Shown here: in pieces, positions 17,075 to 26,097 of the stretch
Layout: the number at the start of each line of letters is the position of its first letter
How positions within the stretch are numbered: position 1 is the stretch's first letter
Assembly: GCA_028874915.1 (NCBI GenBank)
Contig: JAPPHA010000072.1
Coordinates: 38,892-102,891 of the forward strand
Reading direction: 5' to 3'
Length of the DNA stretch: 64,000 bases
Source: Paracoccaceae bacterium
Lineage (GTDB): Bacteria; Pseudomonadota; Alphaproteobacteria; Rhodobacterales; Rhodobacteraceae
The notes under the pieces: generated by a model
The model's database searches: none
Told to the model about the DNA's origin: nothing
What the model saw: the letters and a program-made list of their open reading frames with translations, nothing else
Made by a program: the position numbers and the translations under genes

Positions 17075-17830
17075 TCAACGGGCACGCAGTACAAGGAACT
17101 CGTAACCATAGAACTCCGAGTAAGAATGCCAAATGTCTATTTCCTTCTGGCACTGGCTTGCCAGTTCCTGTGCATCCGGCGCGTCGTGGTGACGTTTTCG
17201 GAACGCGGTCACGTTGTCCTGCAGCGGTCGATAATAGTCGTCCCACCATGCGGACGCAGGGAGCGGAAAGTGGCCAACCGTCTCGTAGCCGCACGCCTCG
17301 ATGGTCTCCAGGAGTGTGGAGGTGTCGCGGATAGAGGGGTACTCCTGGTTCCAGAACGCTGCACATTCGTCGGGCGGATCGGGATTCCGCCAACACACTT
17401 CCGTCAGTGCGACGTGCCCGTTGCGTCGTAGCAACCGGTGCCAACCGAGAAGACCCGTTTCGACGCCCACGTTGTAGATGGCGCCTTCGCACCAGATCAG
17501 GTCGAAAGAACCGTCGGCGAAGTCGAGTCTGCGCATGTCCGCCACGTGCGCTTCCAGCCGATCCGCGACGCCAAGTTCATGTGCCCTACGGTTCAGTGCT
17601 TCAATGAACGGTGGGTGGTTGTCGATGGCGATGATGCACGCCGGCGAGCAGGCCGCCAAGACCAACGTCTGGGCGCCAGTCCCGCAGCCGATATCGAGCA
17701 CGCGGGATTCCGGCCCGACATCCGGAACGAGTTCGAAGGCCCGACGCGTACTTGCTGCCGCCCCCGGTCCCTGCCTGGGCAGTCCGCTGAACAATTCGAA
17801 GAACAGAGCGTCGGCTCGATTCGGATTCAT
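17075..17830 (-). CDS. Class I SAM-dependent methyltransferase
   Basis: This is a Rossmann-fold methyltransferase. Motif I is RVLDIGCGTGAQTLVLA. The acidic motif II is ACIIAIDNHPPF. The motif III/IV region includes EAHVADMRRLDFADGSFDLIWCEGAIYNVG, and LLRRNGHVALTEVCW follows. It resembles methyltransferase_11/25 members that act on small molecules or lipids. A tryptophan-rich C-terminal part (ASAWWDDYYRPL, then IDIWHSYSEFYGYEFLVLR) probably covers the substrate. The start is placed at the ATG at 17830 (MNPNRADALFFELFSGLPRQGPG); an upstream ATG at 17887 adds 19 poorly conserved-looking residues. It is a single gene with long spacers on both sides. The substrate is unknown. Confidence 0.82.
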   Translation of the reverse strand: MNPNRADALFFELFSGLPRQGPGAAASTRRAFELVPDVGPESRVLDIGCGTGAQTLVLAACSPACIIAIDNHPPFIEALNRRAHELGVADRLEAHVADMRRLDFADGSFDLIWCEGAIYNVGVETGLLGWHRLLRRNGHVALTEVCWRNPDPPDECAAFWNQEYPSIRDTSTLLETIEACGYETVGHFPLPASAWWDDYYRPLQDNVTAFRKRHHDAPDAQELASQCQKEIDIWHSYSEFYGYEFLVLRAR

Positions 17831-18424
17831 GTCCGGTTGTATCGCTGGTTTCCTGGCTGCAGCCGAAACGTTCAGTTCACGCGGCATTGGGGCTCACGAC
17901 CGCTTGGGTCGTTTATGGGGCATGCCGCTCCATGTCATGACACGTCGTTCAGTCCGGTCAAGGTTTGGGAGGATTCTCGAGCGGTGCGGGCTGACGATTG
18001 CGTTCGCTGAAACGCGAGGAATTCGTACCGCGTGACGACCTCAATGTCGACGGGCGTTTCCTTCCCGGACGAGACGGTCAGGTCTTTCGATCATGTTTCG
18101 CGGGCGCTTGGGACCGTCTGCGTTCCAAAGCCGGGAGTTGTTGGGCTGCGTCTGTCGATGGTCAAGGGAATCGCGCGCCTGGGTTGGGGTGATCGTCCGG
18201 CCCTCCGGTCGGCACCAAAGGGATGGTACGGCCGTGTCGGCGAAGCAATCCGCCGCGATGGGGACTGTCCGTTTACCGAGGGCAATCCAACACGTCATGG
18301 ACGATGTGCGGAGTTGATGACAGATTGCGAGTCTCCGTGATGAGGGTGGCTGCGATTCCTCCTTTGAAACAGGACGGGTTCAGGCCGAACCTCTCGGAAA
18401 CTGGCCTGCAGGAGTGAGCCGAAC
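17831..18424. other. Gene-free divergent spacer
   Basis: This 594-base region lies between the divergent methyltransferase and DUF898 genes. It is GC-rich with several short open frames in all directions, none resembling a protein family. A purine-rich ribosome binding site (CAGGAGTGAG) precedes the GTG start at 18425. Nothing else was recognised. Confidence 0.5.
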
Positions 18425-19489
18425 GTGACAACCGAGAAACCGACAATTCCGGTTCAGTTTACCGGCGACGCCCGGGAGTATTTCGGAATCTTTATCGTCA
18501 ATCTTCTCCTCTCGATTGTCACCCTCGGGATCTACTCGGCTTGGGCAAAAGTCAGAAACAAGAAGTACTTTCTTGGCAACACGACCATCGATGGCCGGCC
18601 TTTTGACTATCATGCGAGGGGGCAGGACATCCTTGTCGGTCGCGTCGTCGTGGTCGCGGCGTTCGTCCTCTATACTTGGCTGTCGTCGATCTCACCGGCT
18701 GCCAACGGCATCCTCGCCGTTCTGGTCCTCGCGGTGGCGCCGTGGCTGATCAATCGCGGTCTGCGTTTCAACGCAGCCATGACAAGCTGGTCCAATGTAC
18801 GTTTCCGATTCGACGGCAACTACTGGCCGGCTTTCCGGGTCTTCCTGCTCTACCCGTTTCTCGCGATATTCACGCTGTATCTGGCGCTTCCCTTCGTGAT
18901 GCGGGCGCTGATCCGGTATACGGTCGGCCGACATCGCCTGGGCGGGCATCGTTTCGCCTTCGAAAGTGGTATCGGTCCGTTCTATGCAGCGTTTGCCTGG
19001 ACAGGCCTATGGGCGATCGGCGGCCTCGCATTGGCCGTTGGCTTGGTGGCGATCAACGGATTCGCAGGACGCGTTCTCGGATCCGAAGCGACTGACGGAC
19101 CGTTCGGAAGTTTCGGGATCCTGGTCCTGTTCGTCGCCGCAATCATTGCGTTTGTCGCGCTCTTTCCGCTGGCCACGATCTACGCGGCATTTATCCGTAA
19201 CGCGCGATACGCCGGAACCACCCTCGAAGGCGGCCATCGATTTGTATCCGGGGTGTCGGCGATCCGGCTCGTGTGGATCTCTATCAGCAATGCGGTTCTG
19301 ACCGTGGTGTCCTTGGGTATGCTGCTGCCCTGGGCGCGCATCCGGGTGGCGCGTTATCTCTGCGCGCATACCTGGGTGCAACCGGTCGGTTCGCTCGACG
19401 AATTTGTCAGCGAGGCGGAACGGCGACAGACGGCGATCGGTGACGCCTTCCTGGATATCGAGGGAATCGATGTCGGAGCGGCTGTCTGA
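18425..19489 (+). CDS. DUF898 (YjgN) family membrane protein
   Basis: This is an inner-membrane protein of the DUF898/YjgN family, of unknown biochemical role. The N-terminus has the family hallmarks: PIPVQFTGDAREYFGIFIVNLLLSIVTLGIYSAWAKVR followed by NKKYFLGNTTIDGRPFDYHARG. Hydrophobic segments repeat through residue 320. A second W-A-(K/R)-x-R element appears as SLGMLLPWARIRVARYLCAH near the end, as expected for its internal duplication. It starts with GTG at 18425. It overlaps the following M48 protease gene by 20 bases, so the two form one translational unit. This pairing suggests a joint envelope quality-control role, which is inference. Confidence 0.88.
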   Translation: MTTEKPTIPVQFTGDAREYFGIFIVNLLLSIVTLGIYSAWAKVRNKKYFLGNTTIDGRPFDYHARGQDILVGRVVVVAAFVLYTWLSSISPAANGILAVLVLAVAPWLINRGLRFNAAMTSWSNVRFRFDGNYWPAFRVFLLYPFLAIFTLYLALPFVMRALIRYTVGRHRLGGHRFAFESGIGPFYAAFAWTGLWAIGGLALAVGLVAINGFAGRVLGSEATDGPFGSFGILVLFVAAIIAFVALFPLATIYAAFIRNARYAGTTLEGGHRFVSGVSAIRLVWISISNAVLTVVSLGMLLPWARIRVARYLCAHTWVQPVGSLDEFVSEAERRQTAIGDAFLDIEGIDVGAAV

Positions 19490-20570
19490 CGGGCTGAAGG
19501 CGATGCCTGACCCGGCGGAACGGTTTCCGGTTGGCGATGCCTACGCCCCGAACTCGTCCCGGCGCGTTCCCGCGCATCTCGACGACACGGCGGACGACGG
19601 GAGCGTGGACCTCATCGACTCTTCCGACGGCCGCGTTTTGACGAGCGCGCCCATCACGAACATTCTCTTTGAGCACAGACTGGGAAATCTCCCTTATTCA
19701 GTTCGGTTTCCCTCCGGATGGCGTTTCCTGTGCCGGGATCACGACAAACTGGACGCAGTTCTCGGTTCTGCCCGCAGTTCCGCCCGATCCGGCCACCTCC
19801 ACCACTGGGAAGCGTTTCGACCCCGGCTGTTCCTGTTGGTCGCCTTGGCTTTGGCCACCGGAATTGCGGTCTGGCGGTGGGGGCTCGCGGCGTTGGTTGC
19901 TGCTGCCATAGCGCTCACGCCGGATTCACTTCCACCCTTGATCGACAGGGGTCACGTTGCCTTCATTGACCAGACATGGGCCGATCCGTCCCGATTGGGC
20001 GAAGACGAAAGGCAACGGGTACGGGATATCCTGAACCAGTTGTTGCCTGCGGCGCCGACGCCACGCTTCGGCGACTACACGCTGATATTCCGCAGCGTGC
20101 CGGGCATCGGTCCGAACGCCTTTGCACTTCCGGGTGGAACCATCGTCATGACGGATGCGTTGGTCCGGTCGTTTCCCGATTCCGACATGATCGCCGGCAT
20201 TCTGGGCCATGAGATGGCTCACATCTCCGAGGTGCACGGCCTGAAACAGGTCTACAGCAGTCTCGGTACCTTTCTGCTTGTCGAGGTTGTTTTCGGAAAT
20301 GTCGGACCTGTGCTGGAAGACATGCTTCTGGAAGGGGGATTGTTGATGTCGCTCTCTCATTCCCGCGATCACGAGCGGCAAGCGGATCGCATCGGAGTGA
20401 AGCTGGCGGCAGAATCGGGCTACGACCCGGCCGCATTGGCGCGGTTTCTGGAGCAGGTGAGTGCCGGGGAGACGACGGACGTCCCGTCATGGATGTCCAC
20501 CCATCCCGATACGGCCGAACGCATCCCGTGGATTCTGGATTTTGCCCGGGAATTCGGCCGCGCAGACTGA
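19470..20570 (+). CDS. M48 family metalloprotease, membrane anchored
   Basis: This is a zinc protease of the M48 (HtpX/BepA/LoiP-like) family. The N-terminal 100 residues form an uncharacterised domain before one or two hydrophobic segments (LFLLVALALATGIAV and WGLAALVAAAIAL). The protease domain has IAGILGHEMAHISEVHG (HExxH, near residue 225) and the third ligand in HSRDHERQADRIGVKLAAESGYDPAALARFLEQ. A typical end follows: MSTHPDTAERI. The GIGPNAFALPGGTIVMTDAL block is the usual M48 substrate strand. The start is the ATG at 19470 with GAGGG upstream, inside the end of the DUF898 gene. The length of 366 residues suits soluble-catalytic-domain M48 proteins facing the periplasm. Confidence 0.9.
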   Translation: MSERLSDGLKAMPDPAERFPVGDAYAPNSSRRVPAHLDDTADDGSVDLIDSSDGRVLTSAPITNILFEHRLGNLPYSVRFPSGWRFLCRDHDKLDAVLGSARSSARSGHLHHWEAFRPRLFLLVALALATGIAVWRWGLAALVAAAIALTPDSLPPLIDRGHVAFIDQTWADPSRLGEDERQRVRDILNQLLPAAPTPRFGDYTLIFRSVPGIGPNAFALPGGTIVMTDALVRSFPDSDMIAGILGHEMAHISEVHGLKQVYSSLGTFLLVEVVFGNVGPVLEDMLLEGGLLMSLSHSRDHERQADRIGVKLAAESGYDPAALARFLEQVSAGETTDVPSWMSTHPDTAERIPWILDFAREFGRAD

Positions 20571-20685
20571 TCGCTGCGAATTCGGACAGGACGCCCAACA
20601 TTCAAACGGCAATGCTGCAGGTCCGGTCTCAAACCGTTGACCGGAAGGCAATGCGTGACTAGGTTCGCGAAAAAAGTGAGCAGTC

Positions 20686-22773
20686 ATGGCAGGCAGGCCG
20701 ACAGGGCGATCGGGCGTGCGTGCCGTTGCGACCACGGGTCGACGGGGTTCGCAAGGCGCGCAAGACCCCGACTCCCGACAGCATCCCCGCCGACGAAACC
20801 GGTGGATTCGACGAGGCCTCCTGGCCGGTTGCCGGCTGGGGGTCAAGGTCGGCAGTTGGGTGGCCATTCGCGTTTTCATCCTGTTGCTTTTGATCTTCGC
20901 GCCGTGGACGTTTCATTATTTCAACGAGTTGCCGCCAGCGGATTCGCTGATGGACGACCGGTCCCGGGGCTCGGTGACGCTGCTAGATCACGAAGACAGG
21001 GTCTTTGCCTGGAGGGGCGACCAGTTTGGCGGACAGGTCACGTCCGAAACGGTGTCCCCGCATCTCAAGCATGCGATCCTGGCCGCAGAAGACAGGCGTT
21101 TTTATCGGCATTTCGGCCTTTCGCCGCAGGGGATCGCCGGCGCCATCGTCATCAATCTGCGGGAGGGGCGTTCGCCCTTCAGTGGCCATGGCGGATCGAC
21201 CATCACACAGCAGGTGGCGAAGAGGGTGTTCTTCGCCGATCTCCGATCCATCGACCGGAAGATCCGCGAAGTCCCGATGGCCGTCGCGATGGAGCTGAAA
21301 TACAGCAAGGACGAGATTTTTGATATCTATCTCAACCGCGTCTATCTCGGGGCGGGCACTTTCGGTTTCGAGGCGGCTAGCCAACGGTACTTCGGGAAAT
21401 CGGCGCGGCGGGTCAATCCGGCGGAAGCGGCGATGCTGGCCGGACTCCTCAAGGCCCCGTCGCGATTCGCCCCGACCCGCAATCTCGAGCGGGCTCGTGA
21501 ACGGGCACGAACAGTGATCAACCAAATGGAGGCGGCGGGTTTCCTCGGCGCCGCGGAAGCCGCGGAGGCCCGGGACCATCCAGCGCGGTTGTCACGGGCT
21601 GCCGCCCGGCGGGCCGGGGGATATTTTGCCGACTGGATCATGGCCACCGGGCCCGGTTTTCTGCTCCGGGATTCCACCGAAGATGTCGTGATTCGGACAA
21701 CCTTTGACGGCCGGATCCAGGACGCGGCGGAAGCGGCGCTGTCCCATGTCTTTGCCACCAAGGTCAGGGCCGGGTCCGGTGCCGAGGCGGCCATTGTCGT
21801 TATGACGCCTGATGGAAGCGTCCGGGCCGTCGTCGGAGGCCGGAAGACCGGCGTGGCTGGCGTGTTCAACCGGGCCACCCAAGCCTCCCGGCAGACTGGC
21901 TCGGCGTTCAAGCCATTTGTTTACGCCGCCGCGCTCGACGGGGGGTACCGGTCCACCTCACGTGTTGACGACTCGCCGGTCATTGTCGGGGTGCAGGGTT
22001 CCGGCGCTTGGCGCCCGAAGAATTATGAGGGTGTTTACCTGGGTCGGACGGACTTCACGACAGCGCTTGCGCAATCTGCGAATGCTGCGGCCGTCCGGGT
22101 TTCCGAAGCCGTGGGTCGGGATCGGGTTCGGGCTGTTGCCAGGGGCTTCGGCATCACGTCGGAACTGGCACCCGGGCCCGCCATTGCGCTCGGAGCGTCG
22201 GAGGTGACGCTTCTTGAAATGACCGCGGCCTATGCCGGATTCCTGAATGACGGTCAGGCCGTCCCTGCCAACGGCGTGCGGGGAATCTGGCTCCAGGGAG
22301 AACGGAATCCGCTCATGGAGGCGACCGACGCGACCGGTCAACGCGTGATCGGCCGTCGGGCGGCCCGACAACTCGTCGGCATGTTGCACCAGGTGATCGA
22401 GACGGGAACCGGCAGACGTGCGCGCCTTGAGGGACGGCCGGCAGCCGGCAAGACCGGAACGACCCAGGGCGGACGGGACGCCTGGTTCATCGGGTTTACG
22501 GCAGACTATGTGGCCGGCGTCTGGATGGGGTATGACGACAACACCCGGCTGACCGGTGTAACCGGCGGCGGTCTTCCGGCCGAGATCTGGCGGGAGACCA
22601 TGGAGCGAGCCCATGACGGACTCCCTCTGAAAGCCCTGCCGAGGATCGATGCAACTCCGTCACCTGGCGTCCGGCCAAAGGTAATAGCCGACGGGAGCGA
22701 CGGATACGGTTCCGGGGAGCGATCCGTGCTGGCACGAATTCTGGGACGTCTGTTCGGATTCGGCAGCGAGTGA
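20686..22773 (+). CDS. Class A penicillin-binding protein (PBP1A family)
   Basis: This is a bifunctional peptidoglycan glycosyltransferase/transpeptidase. A short cytoplasmic Arg-rich N-terminus leads to one membrane segment (about residues 55-75). The GT51 domain follows, with the catalytic Glu in ILAAEDRRFYRHFGLSPQGIAGA and the GGSTITQQVAKRVFF and EIYLN-like DEIFDIYLNRVYLG blocks. The transpeptidase domain has SxxK (TGSAFKPFVYAAALD), SxN (AQSANAAAVRVSE) and KTG (AAGKTGTTQGGRDAWFIGF). The total of 695 residues is shorter than mrcA-type PBP1A and closer to the compact PbpC/PBP1A-like forms of alphaproteobacteria. It stands alone between the M48 gene and the mla pair. Confidence 0.93.
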   Translation: MAGRPTGRSGVRAVATTGRRGSQGAQDPDSRQHPRRRNRWIRRGLLAGCRLGVKVGSWVAIRVFILLLLIFAPWTFHYFNELPPADSLMDDRSRGSVTLLDHEDRVFAWRGDQFGGQVTSETVSPHLKHAILAAEDRRFYRHFGLSPQGIAGAIVINLREGRSPFSGHGGSTITQQVAKRVFFADLRSIDRKIREVPMAVAMELKYSKDEIFDIYLNRVYLGAGTFGFEAASQRYFGKSARRVNPAEAAMLAGLLKAPSRFAPTRNLERARERARTVINQMEAAGFLGAAEAAEARDHPARLSRAAARRAGGYFADWIMATGPGFLLRDSTEDVVIRTTFDGRIQDAAEAALSHVFATKVRAGSGAEAAIVVMTPDGSVRAVVGGRKTGVAGVFNRATQASRQTGSAFKPFVYAAALDGGYRSTSRVDDSPVIVGVQGSGAWRPKNYEGVYLGRTDFTTALAQSANAAAVRVSEAVGRDRVRAVARGFGITSELAPGPAIALGASEVTLLEMTAAYAGFLNDGQAVPANGVRGIWLQGERNPLMEATDATGQRVIGRRAARQLVGMLHQVIETGTGRRARLEGRPAAGKTGTTQGGRDAWFIGFTADYVAGVWMGYDDNTRLTGVTGGGLPAEIWRETMERAHDGLPLKALPRIDATPSPGVRPKVIADGSDGYGSGERSVLARILGRLFGFGSE

Positions 22774-22927
22774 CGGGATCTTTGCCTTTGGCCATGCGCC
22801 GCCCGCCAGCTTCCTCTGTTGGGATTCTGATCCTGGGGCCGACGGATCGAATGTGGCCGCCAGTTCGAATTCGGGACGTATCTGAGCCTCTGATCGAGGT
22901 AGGGCTCCGAAAGCACCGGGCCCGGAT

Positions 22928-23578
22928 TCAGCCCGGGGAGTCCAGCGTTGCGATCAGCCTGTCGAGATCGCCGCCCGATTCATCGAGCATAGCCCCGATC
23001 TCACCGCGTTCGATGGAGAGCAGACTCACGCCTTCGATGTAGAGATTGAAGATCTTCGCGGCGCCGCTCTTGTCGGAAATCTGCCAGTCGACAGTCATGG
23101 GCGACTTCCCCTTCTGGGCAAAGACGCTCTCAACCAGGACACCGCTCCGGACCTTTCGGGACCGCACGATTCTGATGTCTCCATCGATGATCGAACGGAG
23201 GCGCCGGCTGTATTTCCTTGTCATGTAGCGTGAGAACGCATTGGTATAGGCACGTCTCTGTTCGGTCGTCGCTGAACGCCATTCCACCCCGAGAGAACTG
23301 CGGGCGATGATCGGAAGATCGGCGTAGGTGTTGAGGACGGTCCGAAAACGTTGCAGCAGGGCTGAATCCGAGTCGCTGATGTCTCGGGCATTCTCGAACG
23401 CGTCCGCGACTTTCAGGACCAGGTCGGTCGCCTCCTCGGACGAGAGGGCAACCGCCGGTGAAGGCGAAAGGATGTCGACGGCGAGTCCGGAGATCAAGGC
23501 CACCGACAGAGAACCGAGGGTCCCTACGATGGCTCCGCGGCGGGTCGGCCTTCGGACGGAGGACATGTCATTCGGCAT
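22928..23578 (-). CDS. mlaC: MlaC/Ttg2D family phospholipid-binding protein
   Basis: This is a periplasmic lipid shuttle of the MlaC family, which carries phospholipid between the outer-membrane MlaA complex and the inner-membrane MlaFEDB ABC transporter. After an N-terminal signal region (IVGTLGSLSVALISGLAVDIL) the protein shows the family pattern LPIIARSSLGVEWRSATTEQRRAYTNAFSRYMTRKYSRRL, then TVDWQISDKSGAAKIFNLYIEGVSLLSI, and ends LDRLIATL. The ATG at 23578 overlaps the mlaA stop by 11 bases; the ATG at 23566 is an alternative. It is directly downstream of mlaA in the same transcript. The ABC components are not in this window. Confidence 0.88.
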   Translation of the reverse strand: MPNDMSSVRRPTRRGAIVGTLGSLSVALISGLAVDILSPSPAVALSSEEATDLVLKVADAFENARDISDSDSALLQRFRTVLNTYADLPIIARSSLGVEWRSATTEQRRAYTNAFSRYMTRKYSRRLRSIIDGDIRIVRSRKVRSGVLVESVFAQKGKSPMTVDWQISDKSGAAKIFNLYIEGVSLLSIERGEIGAMLDESGGDLDRLIATLDSPG

Positions 23579-24326
23579 AGGGATCCTCGAGGTTCTCTTC
23601 CAGGATATCCTTGTCGAGTTGTCTTTGCCTGTTCTGGACGTATGACGTTCGCAGCGTCCTGTAACTGTCCGGGGACTCATACAGCAGGGCGTCGATCATG
23701 TCACGGGACTGATTCCTGGCACTCAGGCGATCCAGGATAGAGGCCGACCACAATGCGGCGTCATGCCGGCTGGGCAGGAGCCAGGTCACCGGGTCGATGA
23801 CGGCGTCAACAATCAACCCTGCTGCGGCGCGGGCAGAGCGCGGGCCAACAAACGGGAGTTCGAGATAGACGCCTGGAGCGACATTCCAGGCGTGGAGAGT
23901 GGCCCCAAAATCGGTTGGCCTGTCGGAAAGTCCGAAGTCCGTTGCGGGGTCGGCGATTCCGCCGAGTCCGAAAACGGAATTGATCCCGAAGCGCCCAAAC
24001 GTGCGTGCGCTGGATTCCAGGTCAGCCTGCAAAAGGTAATTGACGGCGCGGGCCGGGTGCCGAAGGTTGTTGACTACGTTTTGGACGACTGTCTCGACAA
24101 CATCCGGCATGACTGTCCCGTATCCAATCGCTGCCGGACGGAAGAATGCACGGTCGAATCCCTTGTTGAACCGGTGCACGCCCCGATTGAAGTTTTCGTA
24201 AGGGTCATGCCAGCCGTGAATACCCGCCACCTGCGCCGAGGCGCCGCTGGTGACTGCTCCAAGGCCGATTGTCGCTGCGAACAGCAGCCGGCGGGCAGCG
24301 GATTGGACGGATCGGCGCAGCGTCAT
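23568..24326 (-). CDS. mlaA: MlaA/VacJ family outer-membrane lipid asymmetry protein
   Basis: This MlaA/VacJ homologue should extract mislocalised phospholipids from the outer leaflet of the outer membrane. The family start DPYENFNRGVHRFNKGFDRAFFRP is present. So is the GYGTVMPDVVETVVQNVVNNLRHPARAVNYLLQ helix region, then RFGINSVFGLGGIADPATDFG and GVYLELPFVGPRSARAAAG. The N-terminus has a hydrophobic signal ending near SGASAQVAG, but there is no cysteine, so no lipobox: it is likely cut by signal peptidase I rather than lipidated, unlike the classical lipoprotein. It starts at the ATG at 24326 and overlaps mlaC. Confidence 0.9.
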   Translation of the reverse strand: MTLRRSVQSAARRLLFAATIGLGAVTSGASAQVAGIHGWHDPYENFNRGVHRFNKGFDRAFFRPAAIGYGTVMPDVVETVVQNVVNNLRHPARAVNYLLQADLESSARTFGRFGINSVFGLGGIADPATDFGLSDRPTDFGATLHAWNVAPGVYLELPFVGPRSARAAAGLIVDAVIDPVTWLLPSRHDAALWSASILDRLSARNQSRDMIDALLYESPDSYRTLRTSYVQNRQRQLDKDILEENLEDPYAE

Positions 24327-24685
24327 TGGTCCCAAGACTCCCGACTCCTCCGGACCGGTGGTTGTGGCCTGCCCGTAGCCGACCCGGAACCGGAAATATC
24401 CTCCGTTCAGGTGCGGCCATCAGACACTACGGCGCCGTGGCGGACGATAATGCAAAAGGACCCGGTTGACACGGGTTTTGTCGGCACCGGTTCCACCGCC
24501 CCAGACGGGCTCCGATCCGCAAATCCACTTTCGCCTTCGTGGCCTGTCTCTCACCGAAAAAAACCGACCTGGCTTCGCTGGTCACTGCGGCTCTTGCCGC
24601 ATGCGGCCCGAAGACATAGGACAAGAGCGACTTGGCCGGACGGTAGACGAGTCGGCCCTCAATGCGGTTCAAGGGGAGGAAGGAC
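24327..24685. other. Gene-free divergent spacer
   Basis: This 359-base region lies between divergent mlaA and the ridA-like gene. It holds a TTGACA element at 24466-24471, a weak ACCCG/CGGGT hairpin (24460-24464 with 24472-24476) followed by TTTT, and an excellent GGGAGGAAGG ribosome binding site ahead of 24686. No protein-coding remnant was seen. Confidence 0.5.
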
Positions 24686-25150
24686 ATGGCAGGCAAAATC
24701 GACGGTCGGCTGAAGGAACTCGGGATCGAACTGCCGCCGGCACCGGCGCCGGCAGCGAATTACGTGCCTTTCGTCATCACCGATTCGCTGGTTTTCGTGG
24801 CCGGGCAGATTTCCATGGACGAGACCGGTCCGATCTGCGGGCGACTCGGCGACGGGTATTCGGTGGAGCAGGGTCGGGCGGCGGCCCGGAGCTGCGCGCT
24901 CAATCTTCTTGCCCAGTTGCGTGAGGCCTGCGACGGCGATCTCGACCGGATTCGCCAGGTAGTCCGGCTCGGCGGCTTCGTGAATTGCACCCCCGATTTC
25001 GTCGATCAACCGGCCGTGGTGAACGGGGCGTCCGACCTGATCGTCGAGGTCTTCGGAGATCGGGGCCGGCATGCGCGGACCGCCGTTGGCTGTGGCGCCC
25101 TGCCGCTCGGGGTGGCCGTGGAAGTTGACGGAATCGTCCGACTTGATTGA
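24686..25150 (+). CDS. RidA/YjgF family protein
   Basis: This is a small trimeric RidA-superfamily protein of 154 residues, the longer bacterial subgroup. It has the FVAGQISMDETGPICGRLGDGYSVEQGRAAARSCALNLLAQL core with QI in place of the QIP loop, a RLGGFVNCTPDFVDQPAVVNGASDLIVEVFGDRGRHARTAVGC block and the C-terminal LPLGVAVEVDGIVRL. Archetypal RidA hydrolyses reactive enamine/imine intermediates from PLP enzymes; this subgroup lacks a confirmed reaction. The Arg of the ARTAVG motif, which binds carboxylates in RidA, is present. The start has GGAGGAAGG upstream. The stop overlaps the start of the phosphodiesterase gene by one base. Confidence 0.85.
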   Translation: MAGKIDGRLKELGIELPPAPAPAANYVPFVITDSLVFVAGQISMDETGPICGRLGDGYSVEQGRAAARSCALNLLAQLREACDGDLDRIRQVVRLGGFVNCTPDFVDQPAVVNGASDLIVEVFGDRGRHARTAVGCGALPLGVAVEVDGIVRLD

Positions 25151-25926
25151 TGCGCCTCTCCAATGAATTCCTCGAGATTCCGCTCGCGCATCGGGGACTG
25201 CATGACCAAACCAGAGATTGTCCCGAGAACTCCCGGACCGCGGTGCGGGCCGCCGTCGAGGCCGGTTACGGCGTGGAGATTGATGTTCAAGCCAGTCTCG
25301 ACGGAACGGCAATCGTTTTTCATGATCGCGACCTGGCACGGCTGACTGGTCGGTCGGGGTCGGTCCGCGAGACGCCGGCCCTGGACCTTCGTGGAATGTG
25401 TCTTCTCGGTGGCCGGGAGACGATTCCAAGTCTTCGCGAGATCCTCGATCTCATCGCCGGGCGGGCTCCGCTCCTGATCGAGATCAAGGATCGTGATGGC
25501 CGGTACCTCCGGATCGAGGGCACGACGGAGCGCGCCGTTGCCGACGAGCTCCGTGACTATTCCGGACCTGTTGCCGTGATGTCCTTTCATCCCGGCTCGG
25601 TTGGGCAATTCGGCAGACTTGCGCCAGGCATTCCCCGCGGCCTTGTGGGTTGTGATTTCGAGAATCCGGAATTCGATGGGATTGCTCCGTCCCGTCGTCA
25701 AGCCTTCCGGGACTATGCCGCCCTTGAGACCACCGGTGCCAGTTTCGTCTCCCATGACTGGCGCGGCCTGGGGGCACCGGCCGTGGCTTCGGTTCGCGAG
25801 CGGGGCGCCGACATTCTCTGCTGGACGGTTCGGTCGCCGGCCGAAGAATTGGTCGCCCGGCGAACGGCCAGCAACATTACGTTCGAAGGTTATCGGCCGG
25901 ACCTCGAATGCGGGCGACAGACGTGA
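25150..25926 (+). CDS. Glycerophosphodiester phosphodiesterase family protein
   Basis: This is a cytosolic GDPD-type enzyme that cleaves glycerophosphodiesters to glycerol-3-phosphate and an alcohol. The TIM-barrel hallmarks are in order: LAHRGLHDQT with ENSRTAVRAAVEAGYGVEIDVQ (His, Arg, Glu and Glu/Asp metal and catalytic residues) and VFHDRDLARLTGRSGSV with the second His. Then come SLREILDLIAGRAPLLIEIK and VMSFHPGSVGQF. The C-terminus holds WTVRSPAEELVARRTASNITFEGYRPD. No signal peptide is seen. It overlaps ridA by one base (TGATG). The length of 258 residues resembles UgpQ. It may recycle phospholipid head groups alongside the nearby mla genes, which is only suggestive. Confidence 0.9.
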   Translation: MRLSNEFLEIPLAHRGLHDQTRDCPENSRTAVRAAVEAGYGVEIDVQASLDGTAIVFHDRDLARLTGRSGSVRETPALDLRGMCLLGGRETIPSLREILDLIAGRAPLLIEIKDRDGRYLRIEGTTERAVADELRDYSGPVAVMSFHPGSVGQFGRLAPGIPRGLVGCDFENPEFDGIAPSRRQAFRDYAALETTGASFVSHDWRGLGAPAVASVRERGADILCWTVRSPAEELVARRTASNITFEGYRPDLECGRQT

Positions 25927-26097
25927 CGGAGTTTGTTCCGGGATCGGGTTGTGCCCCGTTGATTCAGGACAGGCCATCCACGAACCGAACGGTGAGGACT
26001 GGCAGACCTCTCTGGACGTGCGGCGCCGGCTGTGGAAAATGACGCCGGGTCCCCAAGACGGGAGGATCCTGTTTTACTGTGAGACGTGGGTGAACGG

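Noticed and set aside
24460..24479. Rho-independent terminator
   Set aside because: Only a 5-bp stem with four T residues, inside a divergent promoter region where no terminator is expected.
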